Positions 1 through 8,724 of a DNA stretch of 64,000 nt are shown here, one piece after another. Made by a program: the position numbers and the translations under genes. This DNA is from Sorangium aterium. Lineage in GTDB: Bacteria > Myxococcota_A > Polyangia > Polyangiales > Polyangiaceae. The stretch spans positions 496,001-560,000 of the forward strand of contig NZ_JAQNDK010000007.1 in NCBI RefSeq assembly GCF_028368935.1. The letters are read 5' to 3'. Position 1 is the first letter of the stretch; each line of letters begins with the position of its first letter. The notes under the pieces were generated by a model that saw only the letters and a list, made by a program, of their open reading frames with translations, did not search any database and had not been told where the DNA came from.

Positions 1-1
1 C

Positions 2-136
2 GTGTACGGAGCTCGGGCCGTGGCCTGCGACGTCCTGGCCGGCTGCGTGGCATTGCCTCGCCAGCGCCTGGCCGCTCCCGCGGCAGCCGTGGCCGCCAGC
101 GTGTATAATCATGGGGTTTCGCCGATGATCTCTTGA
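2..136 (+). CDS. Possible C-terminal end of an upstream gene (partial)
   Basis: A reading frame enters from the left edge and stops with TGA at 134-136. The 44 residues are Ala/Val-rich and read like the end of a globular bacterial protein (for example VYGARAVACDVLAG). The other frames in this stretch look less natural. No family can be named from so short a piece, and it may be noncoding. Confidence 0.3.
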   Translation: MYGARAVACDVLAGCVALPRQRLAAPAAAVAASVYNHGVSPMIS

Positions 137-180
137 TCAGGGCAGAATCCGCGCGAGGCATTCCTGCAAGTGGGGTACAT

Positions 181-744
181 ATGGCCGTCGGGCAGCAACA
201 AGCGGGTCAGCAAAGCCTGTTCACCGATGATTTTTTCTACTTCATCCTGAGGCTTCGAAAATCCCGTATCCAGTCCGTGGTGGCCCGCGTGCGGCGCATG
301 TATCCAGACGAGTCGCCGGAGCAGCAGGCGCGCCGGCTGATCGCATCGACCAAGGCGATCTCTTTGGCCGCGGGCGGCGTCGTCCATGTGCCCTCCATCA
401 TCCCTGGGTTCGGCATCGTGTACGAAGGCGTGGGGTTCGTCGCAGGCACATCCATCCTTACCAGGATGCACCTTTACCTGGTCCTCGAGATAGCCCTGCT
501 CTTCGGGAAGGACATCGACGAATCCGAGCGCGTGAAGGAGCTCGCGGCCGTGGTGGCGGCTTGTGCCGCCAGCGCCGCCGCGCCGGTGGCCGTCCTCGCG
601 GTGAGCTTGAACCCGGCCTTCGCCGTGGCGACGGGGGCGCTCGCCGCGGCGGCCGTCTCCCGGGCGATCGGGGAATCGGCGATCCGCCGCTACCAGCGCT
701 CGACGGCGCCCGAGGCGGCGGTCCCCGCGCCCGCGAAGGGATAG
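181..744 (+). CDS. Hypothetical membrane-associated protein, 187 aa
   Basis: I do not recognise this family. The frame is open from 133, but I chose the ATG at 181 because a purine-rich stretch (aagtgggg) lies just upstream and the protein then begins MAVGQQQAGQ. The first third is charged and helical. Two hydrophobic stretches follow, one around VVHVPSIIPGFGIVYEG and one long Ala/Val-rich segment near residues 125-165, so membrane association is likely. The glycine-rich amphipathic middle is loosely like EcsC-type proteins, which is only an impression. A perfect hairpin follows 40 bp after the stop, so the gene is probably monocistronic. Confidence 0.6.
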   Translation: MAVGQQQAGQQSLFTDDFFYFILRLRKSRIQSVVARVRRMYPDESPEQQARRLIASTKAISLAAGGVVHVPSIIPGFGIVYEGVGFVAGTSILTRMHLYLVLEIALLFGKDIDESERVKELAAVVAACAASAAAPVAVLAVSLNPAFAVATGALAAAAVSRAIGESAIRRYQRSTAPEAAVPAPAKG

Positions 745-784
745 CGCCCCCGGTGGGGAGCCCGGGCTCGGGTGCAGCTGGACC

Positions 785-810
785 GGCCGGCATCGACGGC
801 GATGCCGGCC
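785..810 (+). terminator. Terminator-like hairpin
   Basis: Perfect 11-bp stem (GGCCGGCATCG pairing with CGATGCCGGCC) with a 4-nt loop, 40 bp downstream of the stop at 744. There is no U-run, as is common for GC-rich genomes. Confidence 0.45.
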
Positions 811-995
811 GCCATCGGAAACCCCGGGTAGGAGCCATGTTTGCAGCACAAGGGCGTTGGTCGCCACACCTCCGGCGGAGCGCGAGCTCACCGGCGGCCG
901 TCACGCTCCTGTGGACCCTGTGTTTCCTCGACCGTGGTAGCACTGTGCTCGGCGCCGCCTCCGTCTGCGGCGCCTCCGCGCATCCAGGAGGGTCC

Positions 996-3494
996 ATGGC
1001 CGTCGCCGACTCGCACGCTGCTCGTCCCCAGAAGACCGATCACCTGCCCGAGGCCGTCGAACGGCGGGTGGCGGACGCCCTCGCCGCGCTGTCGCTGGAG
1101 CAGAAGGTCCGCCTGCTCACCGGCGCCGACTTCTGGAGCACGCACCCCGAGCCCGCGATCGGCCTGCGCCGCGTGGTCGTCTCGGATGGCCCGGTCGGCG
1201 TGCGCGGCGAGCGCTGGGACGAGCGCGATCCCTCGGTGTGCCTCCCTTCCTCCACCGCCCTCGCGGCCACATGGGACGAGGGCTTGCTGGAGCGCGTCGG
1301 CGCCGCGCTGGCGTCGGAGGCGCGGCGCAAGGGCGTCGACGTCGTCCTGGGGCCGACCGTCAACCTGCACCGCAGCCCGCTCGGCGGCAGGCACTTCGAG
1401 TGCTTCTCGGAAGATCCCCTGCTGACCGGCCGGCTCGGCGCCGCCTACGTCCGAGGGCTGCAGGCCCACGGCGTCGGCGCCACGCCCAAGCACTACGTCG
1501 CCAACGACTCGGAGACCGAGCGGTTCACGGTCGACGTCCGGGTCGATGAGCGCACGCTGCGCGAGCTCTACCTCGCGCCCTTCGAGCGGATGATCACCGG
1601 CGCGGGCGCGTGGCTCGTGATGGCCTCGTACAACGCCGTCAACGGGGTGACCCTGACCGAGAGCGCGCTGCTCGCGTCGCCGCTCGAGGACGAGTGGGGC
1701 TTCGACGGCGTCGTGGTCTCCGACTGGACCGCGACCCGCTCCACCGAGGCCGCGGCGCGCGCGGCGCTGGACCTCGCCATGCCGGGCCCGGGAGGGCCGT
1801 GGGGCGCGGCGCTCGTCGCCGCCGTCCGCCGCGGCGCGGTGCCCGAGAAGGCCATCGACGACAAGGTCCGCCGCCTGCTGCGCCTCGCCGCCCGGGTCGG
1901 CGCCCTCGAGGGCGTCGCGCCGGCCGCCCCCGTCCCGGCCCCGCTCTCGGGCGCCGAGGCCGGGGCGCTCGCTCGCGAGGCCGCCGCGGCCGGCATGGTG
2001 CTCGTGCGCAACCAGGGCGACGCGCTCCCCCTCGACGCGGCCAGCTTGCGGCGCATCGCCGTGATCGGCCCCAACGCCGCGGCCGGGCGGATCCAGGGCG
2101 GCGGCAGCGCCAGCGTCCACCCGCACTACGCGGTCTCGCCGCTCGACGGGCTGCGCGCCGCGCTCGGCCGGCGCGCCGACGTGCTCCACGCCGTCGGCAC
2201 CCGCATCCACGAAGGGCTCGTGCCGGTGTCCGGAGACCAGGTCGTCGACCCCGTGAGCGGCCAGCACGGCGTCCACGTGCGGCTCCTCGACGCGAAGGGC
2301 GCCGTCCTGCACGAGGAGCACCGCGACGTCGGGCGCCTCACGTTCATCGGGGATCAGCGCGCGAACGAGGCCGCGACGATCGAGGTGACGGCGCGGTTCC
2401 GCGCCGCCGAGGCGGGGCTCCACCGGATCGGCGTGGCCGGCGTGGGCGTCTACCGCCTCACCGCCGGCGGGCAGGTCCTCTTCGACGAGGCCATCTTGCC
2501 GGACAAGGAAGACATCGCCGCGGCCCTGCTCGCCCCGCCGCAGCGGGCGGCAGAGCTGTCCCTGGCCGCCGGCCAGGAGGTCGATCTCGCCCTGACGCAC
2601 ACCGTCCCCGTGGGCACGCTGGCGGTGGCGTTCTCCCTGGGCGCCGAGGTGCCCGCGCTGTCCGACGAGGACGAGCTGGCGCGCGCCGTGGAACTCGCGC
2701 GCTCCGCCGACGTCGCGATCGTGGTCGTCGGCACCACCGAGGCGATCGAGAGCGAGGGCTTCGACCGGACCACGCTCGGGCTCCCCGGCCGCCAGGACGA
2801 GCTGATCAGCGCCGTCGCGGCCGTGAATCCCCGGACGATCGTGCTGGTGAACTCCGGCGGGCCGGTGACCATGCCCTGGCGCGACGAGGTGGCCGCTGTG
2901 CTCCTCACGTGGTTCCCGGGCCAGGAGTTCGGCGCCGCCGTCGCCGACGTGCTGCTCGGCGCCGTGGAGCCCGGCGGTCGCCTGCCCACGACCTGGCCCG
3001 CGCGCGTGGAGGACGTGCCCGTGCTCTCGACGAAGCCCGAGAACGGCAAGCTGGTCTATGCCGAGGGCCTGCACATCGGGTACCGCGCCTGGGCGCGCGC
3101 CGGCGTCGCCCCGGCCTACCCGTTCGGGCACGGCCTGGGCTACACGCGCTGGGAGATCCTCGACGTGGAAGCGCCGAGCGTCGCCGCCGGCGCGGCGGTC
3201 GAGGCGCGGGTGCGCGTGCGCAACGCCGGGGCGCGCCGCGGGCGCCACGTGGTCCAGCTCTACCTGTCGCGGCCGGACTCCGGGGTCGAGCGCCCCGCGC
3301 TCTGGCTGGCCGGCTTCGCGTCCGTCGAGGCCGAGCCCGATCAGTCCGTCGACGTCGCCGTCACCGTCGAGCCGCGGGCCTTCGCGCACTGGGCGGCGGG
3401 CCGATGGCAGGTGGAGGCCGGCGCGTACACGCTGCATGCGGGACACTCGGCCGCCGTCCTGACGAGACAGACCGCGGTGCACCTGCACGAGTGA
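996..3494 (+). CDS. GH3 family beta-glucosidase with PA14 insert
   Basis: Predicted glycoside hydrolase family 3 enzyme of 832 aa that would remove beta-linked glucosyl or related residues from oligosaccharides. The frame is open much further upstream, but the ATG at 996 follows a good ribosome site (CCAGGAGG) and the downstream protein has normal family length. The N-terminal TIM-barrel domain carries the nucleophile motif VVVSDW (Asp near residue 243). The C-terminal sandwich carries ESEGFDR, holding the likely acid/base Glu (residues 585-587). A PA14-like region lies near residues 420-510, and a fibronectin III-like domain ends the protein. There is no signal peptide, so it is probably cytoplasmic and acts on imported oligosaccharides. 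Exact substrate cannot be read from sequence. Confidence 0.93.
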   Translation: MAVADSHAARPQKTDHLPEAVERRVADALAALSLEQKVRLLTGADFWSTHPEPAIGLRRVVVSDGPVGVRGERWDERDPSVCLPSSTALAATWDEGLLERVGAALASEARRKGVDVVLGPTVNLHRSPLGGRHFECFSEDPLLTGRLGAAYVRGLQAHGVGATPKHYVANDSETERFTVDVRVDERTLRELYLAPFERMITGAGAWLVMASYNAVNGVTLTESALLASPLEDEWGFDGVVVSDWTATRSTEAAARAALDLAMPGPGGPWGAALVAAVRRGAVPEKAIDDKVRRLLRLAARVGALEGVAPAAPVPAPLSGAEAGALAREAAAAGMVLVRNQGDALPLDAASLRRIAVIGPNAAAGRIQGGGSASVHPHYAVSPLDGLRAALGRRADVLHAVGTRIHEGLVPVSGDQVVDPVSGQHGVHVRLLDAKGAVLHEEHRDVGRLTFIGDQRANEAATIEVTARFRAAEAGLHRIGVAGVGVYRLTAGGQVLFDEAILPDKEDIAAALLAPPQRAAELSLAAGQEVDLALTHTVPVGTLAVAFSLGAEVPALSDEDELARAVELARSADVAIVVVGTTEAIESEGFDRTTLGLPGRQDELISAVAAVNPRTIVLVNSGGPVTMPWRDEVAAVLLTWFPGQEFGAAVADVLLGAVEPGGRLPTTWPARVEDVPVLSTKPENGKLVYAEGLHIGYRAWARAGVAPAYPFGHGLGYTRWEILDVEAPSVAAGAAVEARVRVRNAGARRGRHVVQLYLSRPDSGVERPALWLAGFASVEAEPDQSVDVAVTVEPRAFAHWAAGRWQVEAGAYTLHAGHSAAVLTRQTAVHLHE

Positions 3495-3847
3495 GAGCGC
3501 AGCTGCGCGGCCCCGGGCGCTGCGCGCGCTCGCTGCGATCGATCCGACGATCCCCGGATCGAATCGATGAGCCCGGAGCGAGGCTTTGCCAAGGATCATG
3601 GCGGGCGCCTCGCCCCCCTCGTCATGCCTTGGTGCAAATTGCCTCAGCGTGACCGATGCGCGCGGCCGATTCCCCGCCGAAAAGGGGAGTCCGTGCTGGT
3701 CTTGTCGTGAGGGCGCGCGGGTGAGCGTCGAGCTCGCCGGCGTTTGCGCGCGCGACAGGACGTGGGCTCTGTGTTTCGCCGCGCAGGCGCCGGCGGAGGT
3801 GAGGAGACGGCTCCTGGTTCGCCGCTTGCTTTCCTGGAGGGCGACCC
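3495..3847. other. Intergenic region without a supported gene
   Basis: 353 bp between two plus-strand genes. A partial inverted repeat around 3537-3572 (GATCGATCCG against CGGATCGAATCGAT) could be a weak terminator for the GH3 gene. The last 15 bp hold the ribosome site of the kinase gene (CTGGAGGG). I see no convincing small gene or promoter. Confidence 0.5.
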
Positions 3848-5611
3848 ATGATGGACGAGCACCATGTCCCCGGCCAGAGCGGATGGCTCGCGCTCGCCGG
3901 GAGAGGCGATGAGAGCACGGGCGGCGTTTCGTCGAGCGTCCGTGGATCGCAGCGGGAGCGCGCCGTGGGCGAGGTCCTCGCGGGCAAGTACCAGATCGTG
4001 GGTCGGCTGGGCGCCGGGGGCATGGGCACGGTGTGGCGGGCGCGCAGCCTTTGGCTCGACGTCGACGTGGCGATCAAGGTGCTCCACGAGGAGCAGCTCG
4101 ACGCCCACGCCGCCGAGCGGTTGCTCCGGGAGGCGCGCGCGACGGCGAAGCTCGGCCATCCGGCGATCGTGCGCGTGTTCGATTTCGGCGAGACCGACGC
4201 GGGCGAGCCGTTCCTGGTGATGGAGCTGCTCGAGGGCACGCCGCTCTCGAGCTGGATCGAGGCGAGGGGCCGGGTGCCGGCGGAGCAGGCAGTCCAGATG
4301 CTCTTGCCGGTCGCGTGTGCGCTCGCGACGGCCCACGCGCAGCGCATCGTCCATCGCGACATCAAGCCTGCCAACATCCTCATCGTGCCCGACGGCGCGG
4401 GCGGCCACGTCCCGAAGGTCGTCGACTTCGGCATCGCCAAGCTCGCCAACGCGGCGAGCCCTGCGATCACGCAGCGAGGGATGATCGTCGGCAGCCCGGA
4501 GTACATGTCGCCGGAGCAGGCCGACGGTCAGCTGGACGTCGGGGAGCAGACCGACGTCTGGGCGTTCAGCGTGGTGATGTACGAGCTCATCACCGGGCGG
4601 CGGCCGTTCAGCGGGGAGACGCTCAGCGCCGTGATCGTGTCGATCTTCAGCAAGGAGCCGGTGCCGACGACGGAGCTCGGCGCCGGCGACGAGGCGCTGT
4701 GGGCGATCCTCCGGCGCGGGCTGGCCAAGTCGCCGGCCGATCGATGGCCCAGCATGCGCGCGCTCGGCCGCGCCCTGGCCGCCTGGGCGATCGAGCGCGG
4801 GGTCACCGCGGACGTGGCGGGCACGTCGCTCGCTCACCAGTGGCTCGCGCGAGGGGCCGAGCCGCCGCTGGCGGCGGAGACGGCGGCCACGATCGCCGCG
4901 CCTGCGGGCGCGACCTCCGGGGCGGAGGCGGCGGCGCGGCGCCCGGCCGTCGCGCGGGAGGCGCCGGGCGCGCTGCCGACGCCGGCGGCCACGCCCATCG
5001 CGCGCCGGGGCAGCACCATCGAGATGCCCAAGGCATGGCGCGGAGCTCCGCTCGGGCTCACGCCCCCGCCGTGGCTCCAGAAGGCCCTCGTCGCCGGGGT
5101 CCTCGCCTTCGCCGCGCCTCTGGTCGTCGTCCTGGGGCTGGACGCGCGGGGTGGAAGGGCGAGCGCGGGCACCGCTCGAACGGCGGTCGTTGCGGCTGCT
5201 CCTGCCGTCGGCCTGGGCGCGTCGGAAGCGGTGCGGGGGACGGCGTCGGCTGCCTCCGCCATCGGCGTCGCGCCCCCCGATGCCGGCGCGCGGCGCGCGG
5301 CTGCTTCCGGGACGGCCGTGAGGGGCGCGCCGACGGACAGCGCGCCTCCCGAGCGGGACGAGCAGAGCGATCCTTGGGAGGGGCCGAGCGACCCATGGGA
5401 CGAGCTGTTGCCGGCCCCGGTGGAGCCGCACGCCCAGGTGGCCGAGCCGCCTGGCCAGCGGATCGCTCCGCGCGCCCAGGTGGCCGAGCCGCGCGCTCAG
5501 GTGACCGAGCCGCGCGCTCGGGTGGCCGAGCCGCGCGCTCCGCGAGCTGCGTCCCCGCGTCCGCGGCCTGTCTCCACGTCCATGCCGCTGCCGGCGGCGC
5601 CCGACTTCTGA
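3848..5611 (+). CDS. Transmembrane Ser/Thr protein kinase
   Basis: Hanks-type kinase of 587 aa that should phosphorylate Ser/Thr on proteins. All catalytic elements are present: Gly-loop GAGGMG near residue 57, VAIK Lys77, HRDIKPAN with Asp171, DFG Asp193 and the SPEYMSPEQ activation segment. After the kinase domain come an Ala/Pro-rich linker, one transmembrane segment (about residues 413-431) and a Pro/Ala-rich C-terminal tail. The tail contains four near-copies of AEPRAQV near residues 540-570. The ATG at 3848 follows CTGGAGGG. It is the first gene of a three-gene set with the lipoprotein at 5619 and the TPR protein at 6704, with almost no spacing, so co-transcription is likely. Substrates are unknown. 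Confidence 0.93.
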   Translation: MMDEHHVPGQSGWLALAGRGDESTGGVSSSVRGSQRERAVGEVLAGKYQIVGRLGAGGMGTVWRARSLWLDVDVAIKVLHEEQLDAHAAERLLREARATAKLGHPAIVRVFDFGETDAGEPFLVMELLEGTPLSSWIEARGRVPAEQAVQMLLPVACALATAHAQRIVHRDIKPANILIVPDGAGGHVPKVVDFGIAKLANAASPAITQRGMIVGSPEYMSPEQADGQLDVGEQTDVWAFSVVMYELITGRRPFSGETLSAVIVSIFSKEPVPTTELGAGDEALWAILRRGLAKSPADRWPSMRALGRALAAWAIERGVTADVAGTSLAHQWLARGAEPPLAAETAATIAAPAGATSGAEAAARRPAVAREAPGALPTPAATPIARRGSTIEMPKAWRGAPLGLTPPPWLQKALVAGVLAFAAPLVVVLGLDARGGRASAGTARTAVVAAAPAVGLGASEAVRGTASAASAIGVAPPDAGARRAAASGTAVRGAPTDSAPPERDEQSDPWEGPSDPWDELLPAPVEPHAQVAEPPGQRIAPRAQVAEPRAQVTEPRARVAEPRAPRAASPRPRPVSTSMPLPAAPDF

Positions 5612-5618
5612 GGTGGTC

Positions 5619-6707
5619 ATGCGCACTCCCGGGGTGAAGCTCCGTTGCCTTCGTGGTTCTGGCGATCTGCTGCTCCTCCTGGTCACGCTCGCCGCGGGGG
5701 CGCTCGGGCCGGGAGGCTGCTCCGTTCTCATCAGCGACGAGCTGTCCGACAAGGCCGACGAAACAGAGGGCGCCGGAGGGCTCGAGGACCAGACCGGCGA
5801 CGGGCGTGGTGGGGGCGACGTCAACGGCAGCAGCGGCGAGGGCACGAGCCGCACCGCCGCGAGCAATGGAGGCAGCGGGAGCGCGAGCAGCGGAAGCGGC
5901 GCTGACCCGAGCAGCGGGAGCGGCGCTGGCCCGAGCAGCGGAAGCGGCGCTGGCGCGAGTGGTGCTGGCCCGAGCAGCGGAAGTAGTGCTGGCCCGAGCA
6001 GCGGAAGCGGCGCTGACCCGAGCAGCGGGAGCGGCGCTGACCCGAGCAGCGGGAGCGGCGCTGACCCGAGCAGCGGGAGCGGCGCTGGCGCGAGTGGTGC
6101 TGGCCCGAGCAGCGGAAGTGGCGCTGGCCCGAGCAGCGGAAGTGGGGCTGGCCCGAGCAGCGGAAGTGGGGCTGGCCCGAGCAGCGGGAGCGGCGCTGAC
6201 CCGAGCAGCGGGAGCGGCGCTGGCCCGAGTGGCGCTGGGCCGAGCAGCGGGAGCGGCGCTGGCCCGAGTGGCGCTGGTCCGAGCAGCGGGAGTGGCGCTG
6301 GCCCGAGCAGCGGGAGCGGCGTTAGCCTGAGCAGCGGTGGAGGCGAGAGCGGAAGCGGCGTTGCCACGAGCAGCGGGAGCGGCGAGGGAGGCGAAGGTAG
6401 CGGGAGCGCCGAGGGCAGCGGAGGGGGCGCTGGCGCGAGCGGCGAGGGAGGCGAGGGCAGCGGAGGCGGTGCTGGCGCGAGCGGCGAGGGAAGCGCGAGC
6501 AGCGGGAGCGGCGCCGGAGGCGCCGGAGGCGCCGGACCGAGCAGCGGCCCAGGCAGCGAGGCGACCTGCAATGGCCATTTCGCCGATTGCGACGGGGACC
6601 CGGCGCACCATTGCGAGACCAACCTGTGGAACAACGACGCTCATTGCGGCGCCTGTGACAACAGATGCCCGGCCCGCACGAAGTGCCGGCAAGGAGAGTG
6701 CTTATGA
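5619..6707 (+). CDS. Ser/Gly-repeat lipoprotein with Cys-rich C-terminus
   Basis: Secreted lipoprotein of 362 aa, function unknown. Residues 1-34 form a signal peptide ending in a lipobox-like GPGGC. Residues of roughly 85-310 are an octapeptide array of SSGSGAGP and SSGSGADP type, probably a flexible surface spacer. The last 45 residues hold eight cysteines in an arrangement (CDGD, CETNL, CGACDNRC, CRQGECL) often seen at the ends of myxobacterial surface proteins. The ATG at 5619 is 7 bp after the kinase stop, with GAGG just before it; a GTG lies two codons earlier. Its stop overlaps the next start (ATGA), which suggests translational coupling to the TPR-PEGA gene. Confidence 0.8.
   Translation: MRTPGVKLRCLRGSGDLLLLLVTLAAGALGPGGCSVLISDELSDKADETEGAGGLEDQTGDGRGGGDVNGSSGEGTSRTAASNGGSGSASSGSGADPSSGSGAGPSSGSGAGASGAGPSSGSSAGPSSGSGADPSSGSGADPSSGSGADPSSGSGAGASGAGPSSGSGAGPSSGSGAGPSSGSGAGPSSGSGADPSSGSGAGPSGAGPSSGSGAGPSGAGPSSGSGAGPSSGSGVSLSSGGGESGSGVATSSGSGEGGEGSGSAEGSGGGAGASGEGGEGSGGGAGASGEGSASSGSGAGGAGGAGPSSGPGSEATCNGHFADCDGDPAHHCETNLWNNDAHCGACDNRCPARTKCRQGECL
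5868..6545 (+). repeat. In-frame 24-bp Ser/Gly repeat array
   Basis: More than 20 units built on AGCAGCGGGAGCGGCGCTGG, encoding SSGSGAGP or SSGSGADP, with occasional 12- to 15-bp shortened units. Units are close to identical in DNA, so the array could gain or lose copies by slippage or recombination without breaking the frame. Confidence 0.85.
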
Positions 6708-7669
6708 GCGCGCGCCCTGCAGCGCGATCCGCACGGCTCGGCGTCGCGCTCGCCGCGGCCTTGCTCATGGCCGCGGTCCCGCTCCCCGCGTCCGCGCAGG
6801 ACGCGGGCGATGTGGAGTCCGCGCGCGCGCTGTTCGTCCAGGGGGCCAAGCTGGCGAAGCAGGGGCGCTGGGAGGAGGCGCGCGCGCTGTACGCAAGATC
6901 GCTCCAGATCAAGGCGGCTCCCCTCACGCGCTACAGCCTCGGCGTCGCGCAGAGGGAGACCGGGCACCTCGTCGAGGCGCTCGCCAGCTTTCGCACCTTC
7001 CTGGCCGAGCCGCCGACGCCGACGACCACGCCCTACGTCGGGCCGGCGCGCGAGGCGGTCGCGGCGCTCGAAGGGCGCATCGGCCGAGCGACGATCGCCG
7101 TCAAGCCTGCCGAGATCGACGGGCTTGCGCTGGCCGTGGATGGGCGGCCGCTTCGCGCGGCGCCTGGGCAGGTCATCGAGCTGGACCCGGGCGCTCACGA
7201 GATCTCCGCGAGCGCCCCAGGGTTCCGCGCTGCGGTCGCCCGGTTCAGCGTCGGCGCGGGCAGCTCGGTCGAGGTCCCGATCGCCCTGGCGCGAGCCACG
7301 ACCGAGACGAGGCACGCCTCGGCTGCCGGGGGCGCTCTGCCTCCTGTGGCCGGCGCTGCCGATGCATCGTCGAGCCGGACGCTCCCGTTCGTCGTTCTGG
7401 GCGCGGGCGGCGCGCTCTTCGCCGGCGGAGCCATCCTCGGGCTCTCGGGCGTGAGGCAGGCGAGCGATGCCCGCTCGAGCTCGGGCGCGGACGCGGGCGC
7501 CGCGCGGGCCAAGGGGATCGCCGGCGACGTCCTCGGCGTCGCCGGTGTCGCGACCGTGGGCGTCGGGCTCTACCTGCTGCTGAAGGAGCCCGCGCCGAGC
7601 ACGCCCAAGGCGGGCTCCGTGACGCCATGGCTGAGCGCGTCCGGCGCGGGCATCGAGGTGCGGCTCTGA
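6704..7669 (+). CDS. TPR and PEGA domain membrane protein
   Basis: Exported membrane protein of 321 aa. A signal peptide covers residues 1-31 (ending ASAQDAG). TPR-like helices follow at about 38-105 (AKQGRWEEARALY, then YSLGVAQRETG). A PEGA-like beta domain spans about 130-200 (VDGRPLRAAPGQ, then LDPGAHEISA). Two hydrophobic segments near 225-245 and 270-290 precede a short tail. Start and previous stop overlap as ATGA. The same architecture recurs at 31483 beside the pseudokinase. TPR-PEGA proteins next to kinases are common in myxobacteria; a role as envelope sensor or scaffold for the kinase is inference. Confidence 0.75.
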   Translation: MSARPAARSARLGVALAAALLMAAVPLPASAQDAGDVESARALFVQGAKLAKQGRWEEARALYARSLQIKAAPLTRYSLGVAQRETGHLVEALASFRTFLAEPPTPTTTPYVGPAREAVAALEGRIGRATIAVKPAEIDGLALAVDGRPLRAAPGQVIELDPGAHEISASAPGFRAAVARFSVGAGSSVEVPIALARATTETRHASAAGGALPPVAGAADASSSRTLPFVVLGAGGALFAGGAILGLSGVRQASDARSSSGADAGAARAKGIAGDVLGVAGVATVGVGLYLLLKEPAPSTPKAGSVTPWLSASGAGIEVRL

Positions 7670-7794
7670 GGCCGCGCGGCCCGCGCCGAGCCCACCGCGG
7701 CGGCGAGCGCTCGACGCCAGGACGGGGAAAAGACGCAAAATAGAGGCGGCGAGGGAACTTCCCGGCGGAAGCGAGGACATGGTACTGCGCGCCC

Positions 7795-8724
7795 ATGCGC
7801 TCGCTCGTGACGGTGCTGTCCCTGGCCGCGCTCCTGGCCGCGGGCGCATCCGCCTCGGCCAACGGCGACGGGACCAGCCCGCCCCCTGCGGCCGCGCCCG
7901 CGGCGAGCGCTCCTCCTGCGGCCGCGCCCGCGGCGAGCGCTCCTCCTGCGGCAGCGCCCACGGCGAGCGCGCCCGCGTCCCCGCAGGACGCGGCGGCGGC
8001 GCGCTGGTGTGCGCCGGAGCTCGCGTCGCTGCCCGGTGAGGTCTGCGCGTTCCTGCCGGCCAGGGAGGCGCCTGGCCCCCGGGTGCTCGTGATCTTCCTG
8101 CACGGCGTCGTTCAGCCCGATTCTGGGTGGCAGTGGGCGCAGCAGCGGGGCGCGGCGCGGGCCGGCGCCCGGCACGGGGTCGCCGTGATGATGCCCCGCG
8201 GCCGGCGCGGGATCGGTCCGAAGACCATGGAAGACTGGTGGTGCTGGCCCACCGCCTCCGCCGCGCAGACGGCCCACGAGGACGCCCTGATCGCCGAGTG
8301 GGACGCGGCGCGCGCGGAGCTCGAGCGGCGCGCGGGCGGGCGCTTCGAGCGGGTGCTCGTGTTCGGCTTCTCGAACGGGGCGTACTACGCGACGTCGCTG
8401 GCGATGCGCGGGCGGCTGCCGGTCGACGGCTACGCGGCGTTCGCGGGCGGATCGGGCGCGCGCTACCTGCAGCGGGCGGGCGCGCAGACGAAGCTGCGCG
8501 CGCCGGTCTTCGTCGGCTGGGGAGGGAAGGACCCGGCGCACCAGGACCAGGTGGCGCTCGCGAAGATGCTCCGCAGGCTCAAGTGGCCCTCGAGGTCGCT
8601 CGGCAAGCCGCGCGCGGGGCACGCGATGACCGACGAGCAGGTCGACCAGGCGTTCGCGTTCCTGAGCGGCAGGCGAGGCGGCGACAAGGCGCCCGGCAGA
8701 GGGCGCGGAGCTGGATCGCGATGA
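7795..8724 (+). CDS. Secreted alpha/beta-hydrolase (esterase-like)
   Basis: Predicted alpha/beta-hydrolase of 309 aa, probably an esterase of the phospholipase/carboxylesterase or dienelactone hydrolase group. A signal peptide covers about residues 1-23. An Ala/Pro linker follows, encoded by three near-identical 30-bp repeats (about 7888-7975). The oxyanion motif is FLHG, the nucleophile elbow GFSNGAY (Ser193), and the likely acid and base are Asp246 (GGKDP) and His276 (GHAM). The stop overlaps the start of the PLP decarboxylase as ATGA, so the two genes are probably translated together. Substrate is unknown. Confidence 0.78.
   Translation: MRSLVTVLSLAALLAAGASASANGDGTSPPPAAAPAASAPPAAAPAASAPPAAAPTASAPASPQDAAAARWCAPELASLPGEVCAFLPAREAPGPRVLVIFLHGVVQPDSGWQWAQQRGAARAGARHGVAVMMPRGRRGIGPKTMEDWWCWPTASAAQTAHEDALIAEWDAARAELERRAGGRFERVLVFGFSNGAYYATSLAMRGRLPVDGYAAFAGGSGARYLQRAGAQTKLRAPVFVGWGGKDPAHQDQVALAKMLRRLKWPSRSLGKPRAGHAMTDEQVDQAFAFLSGRRGGDKAPGRGRGAGSR

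Noticed and set aside
888-3599. A 900-codon open frame on the minus strand opposite the GH3 gene
   Set aside because: Its composition is Arg/Asp/Gly-rich without motifs, as expected from antisense of a high-GC gene. The plus-strand protein has clear GH3 motifs over the same DNA.
3644-6634. A long minus-strand frame with Pro/Leu repeats opposite the kinase and the Ser/Gly lipoprotein
   Set aside because: The repeats are simply the reverse complement of the 24-bp Ser/Gly array; there is no start signal or domain.
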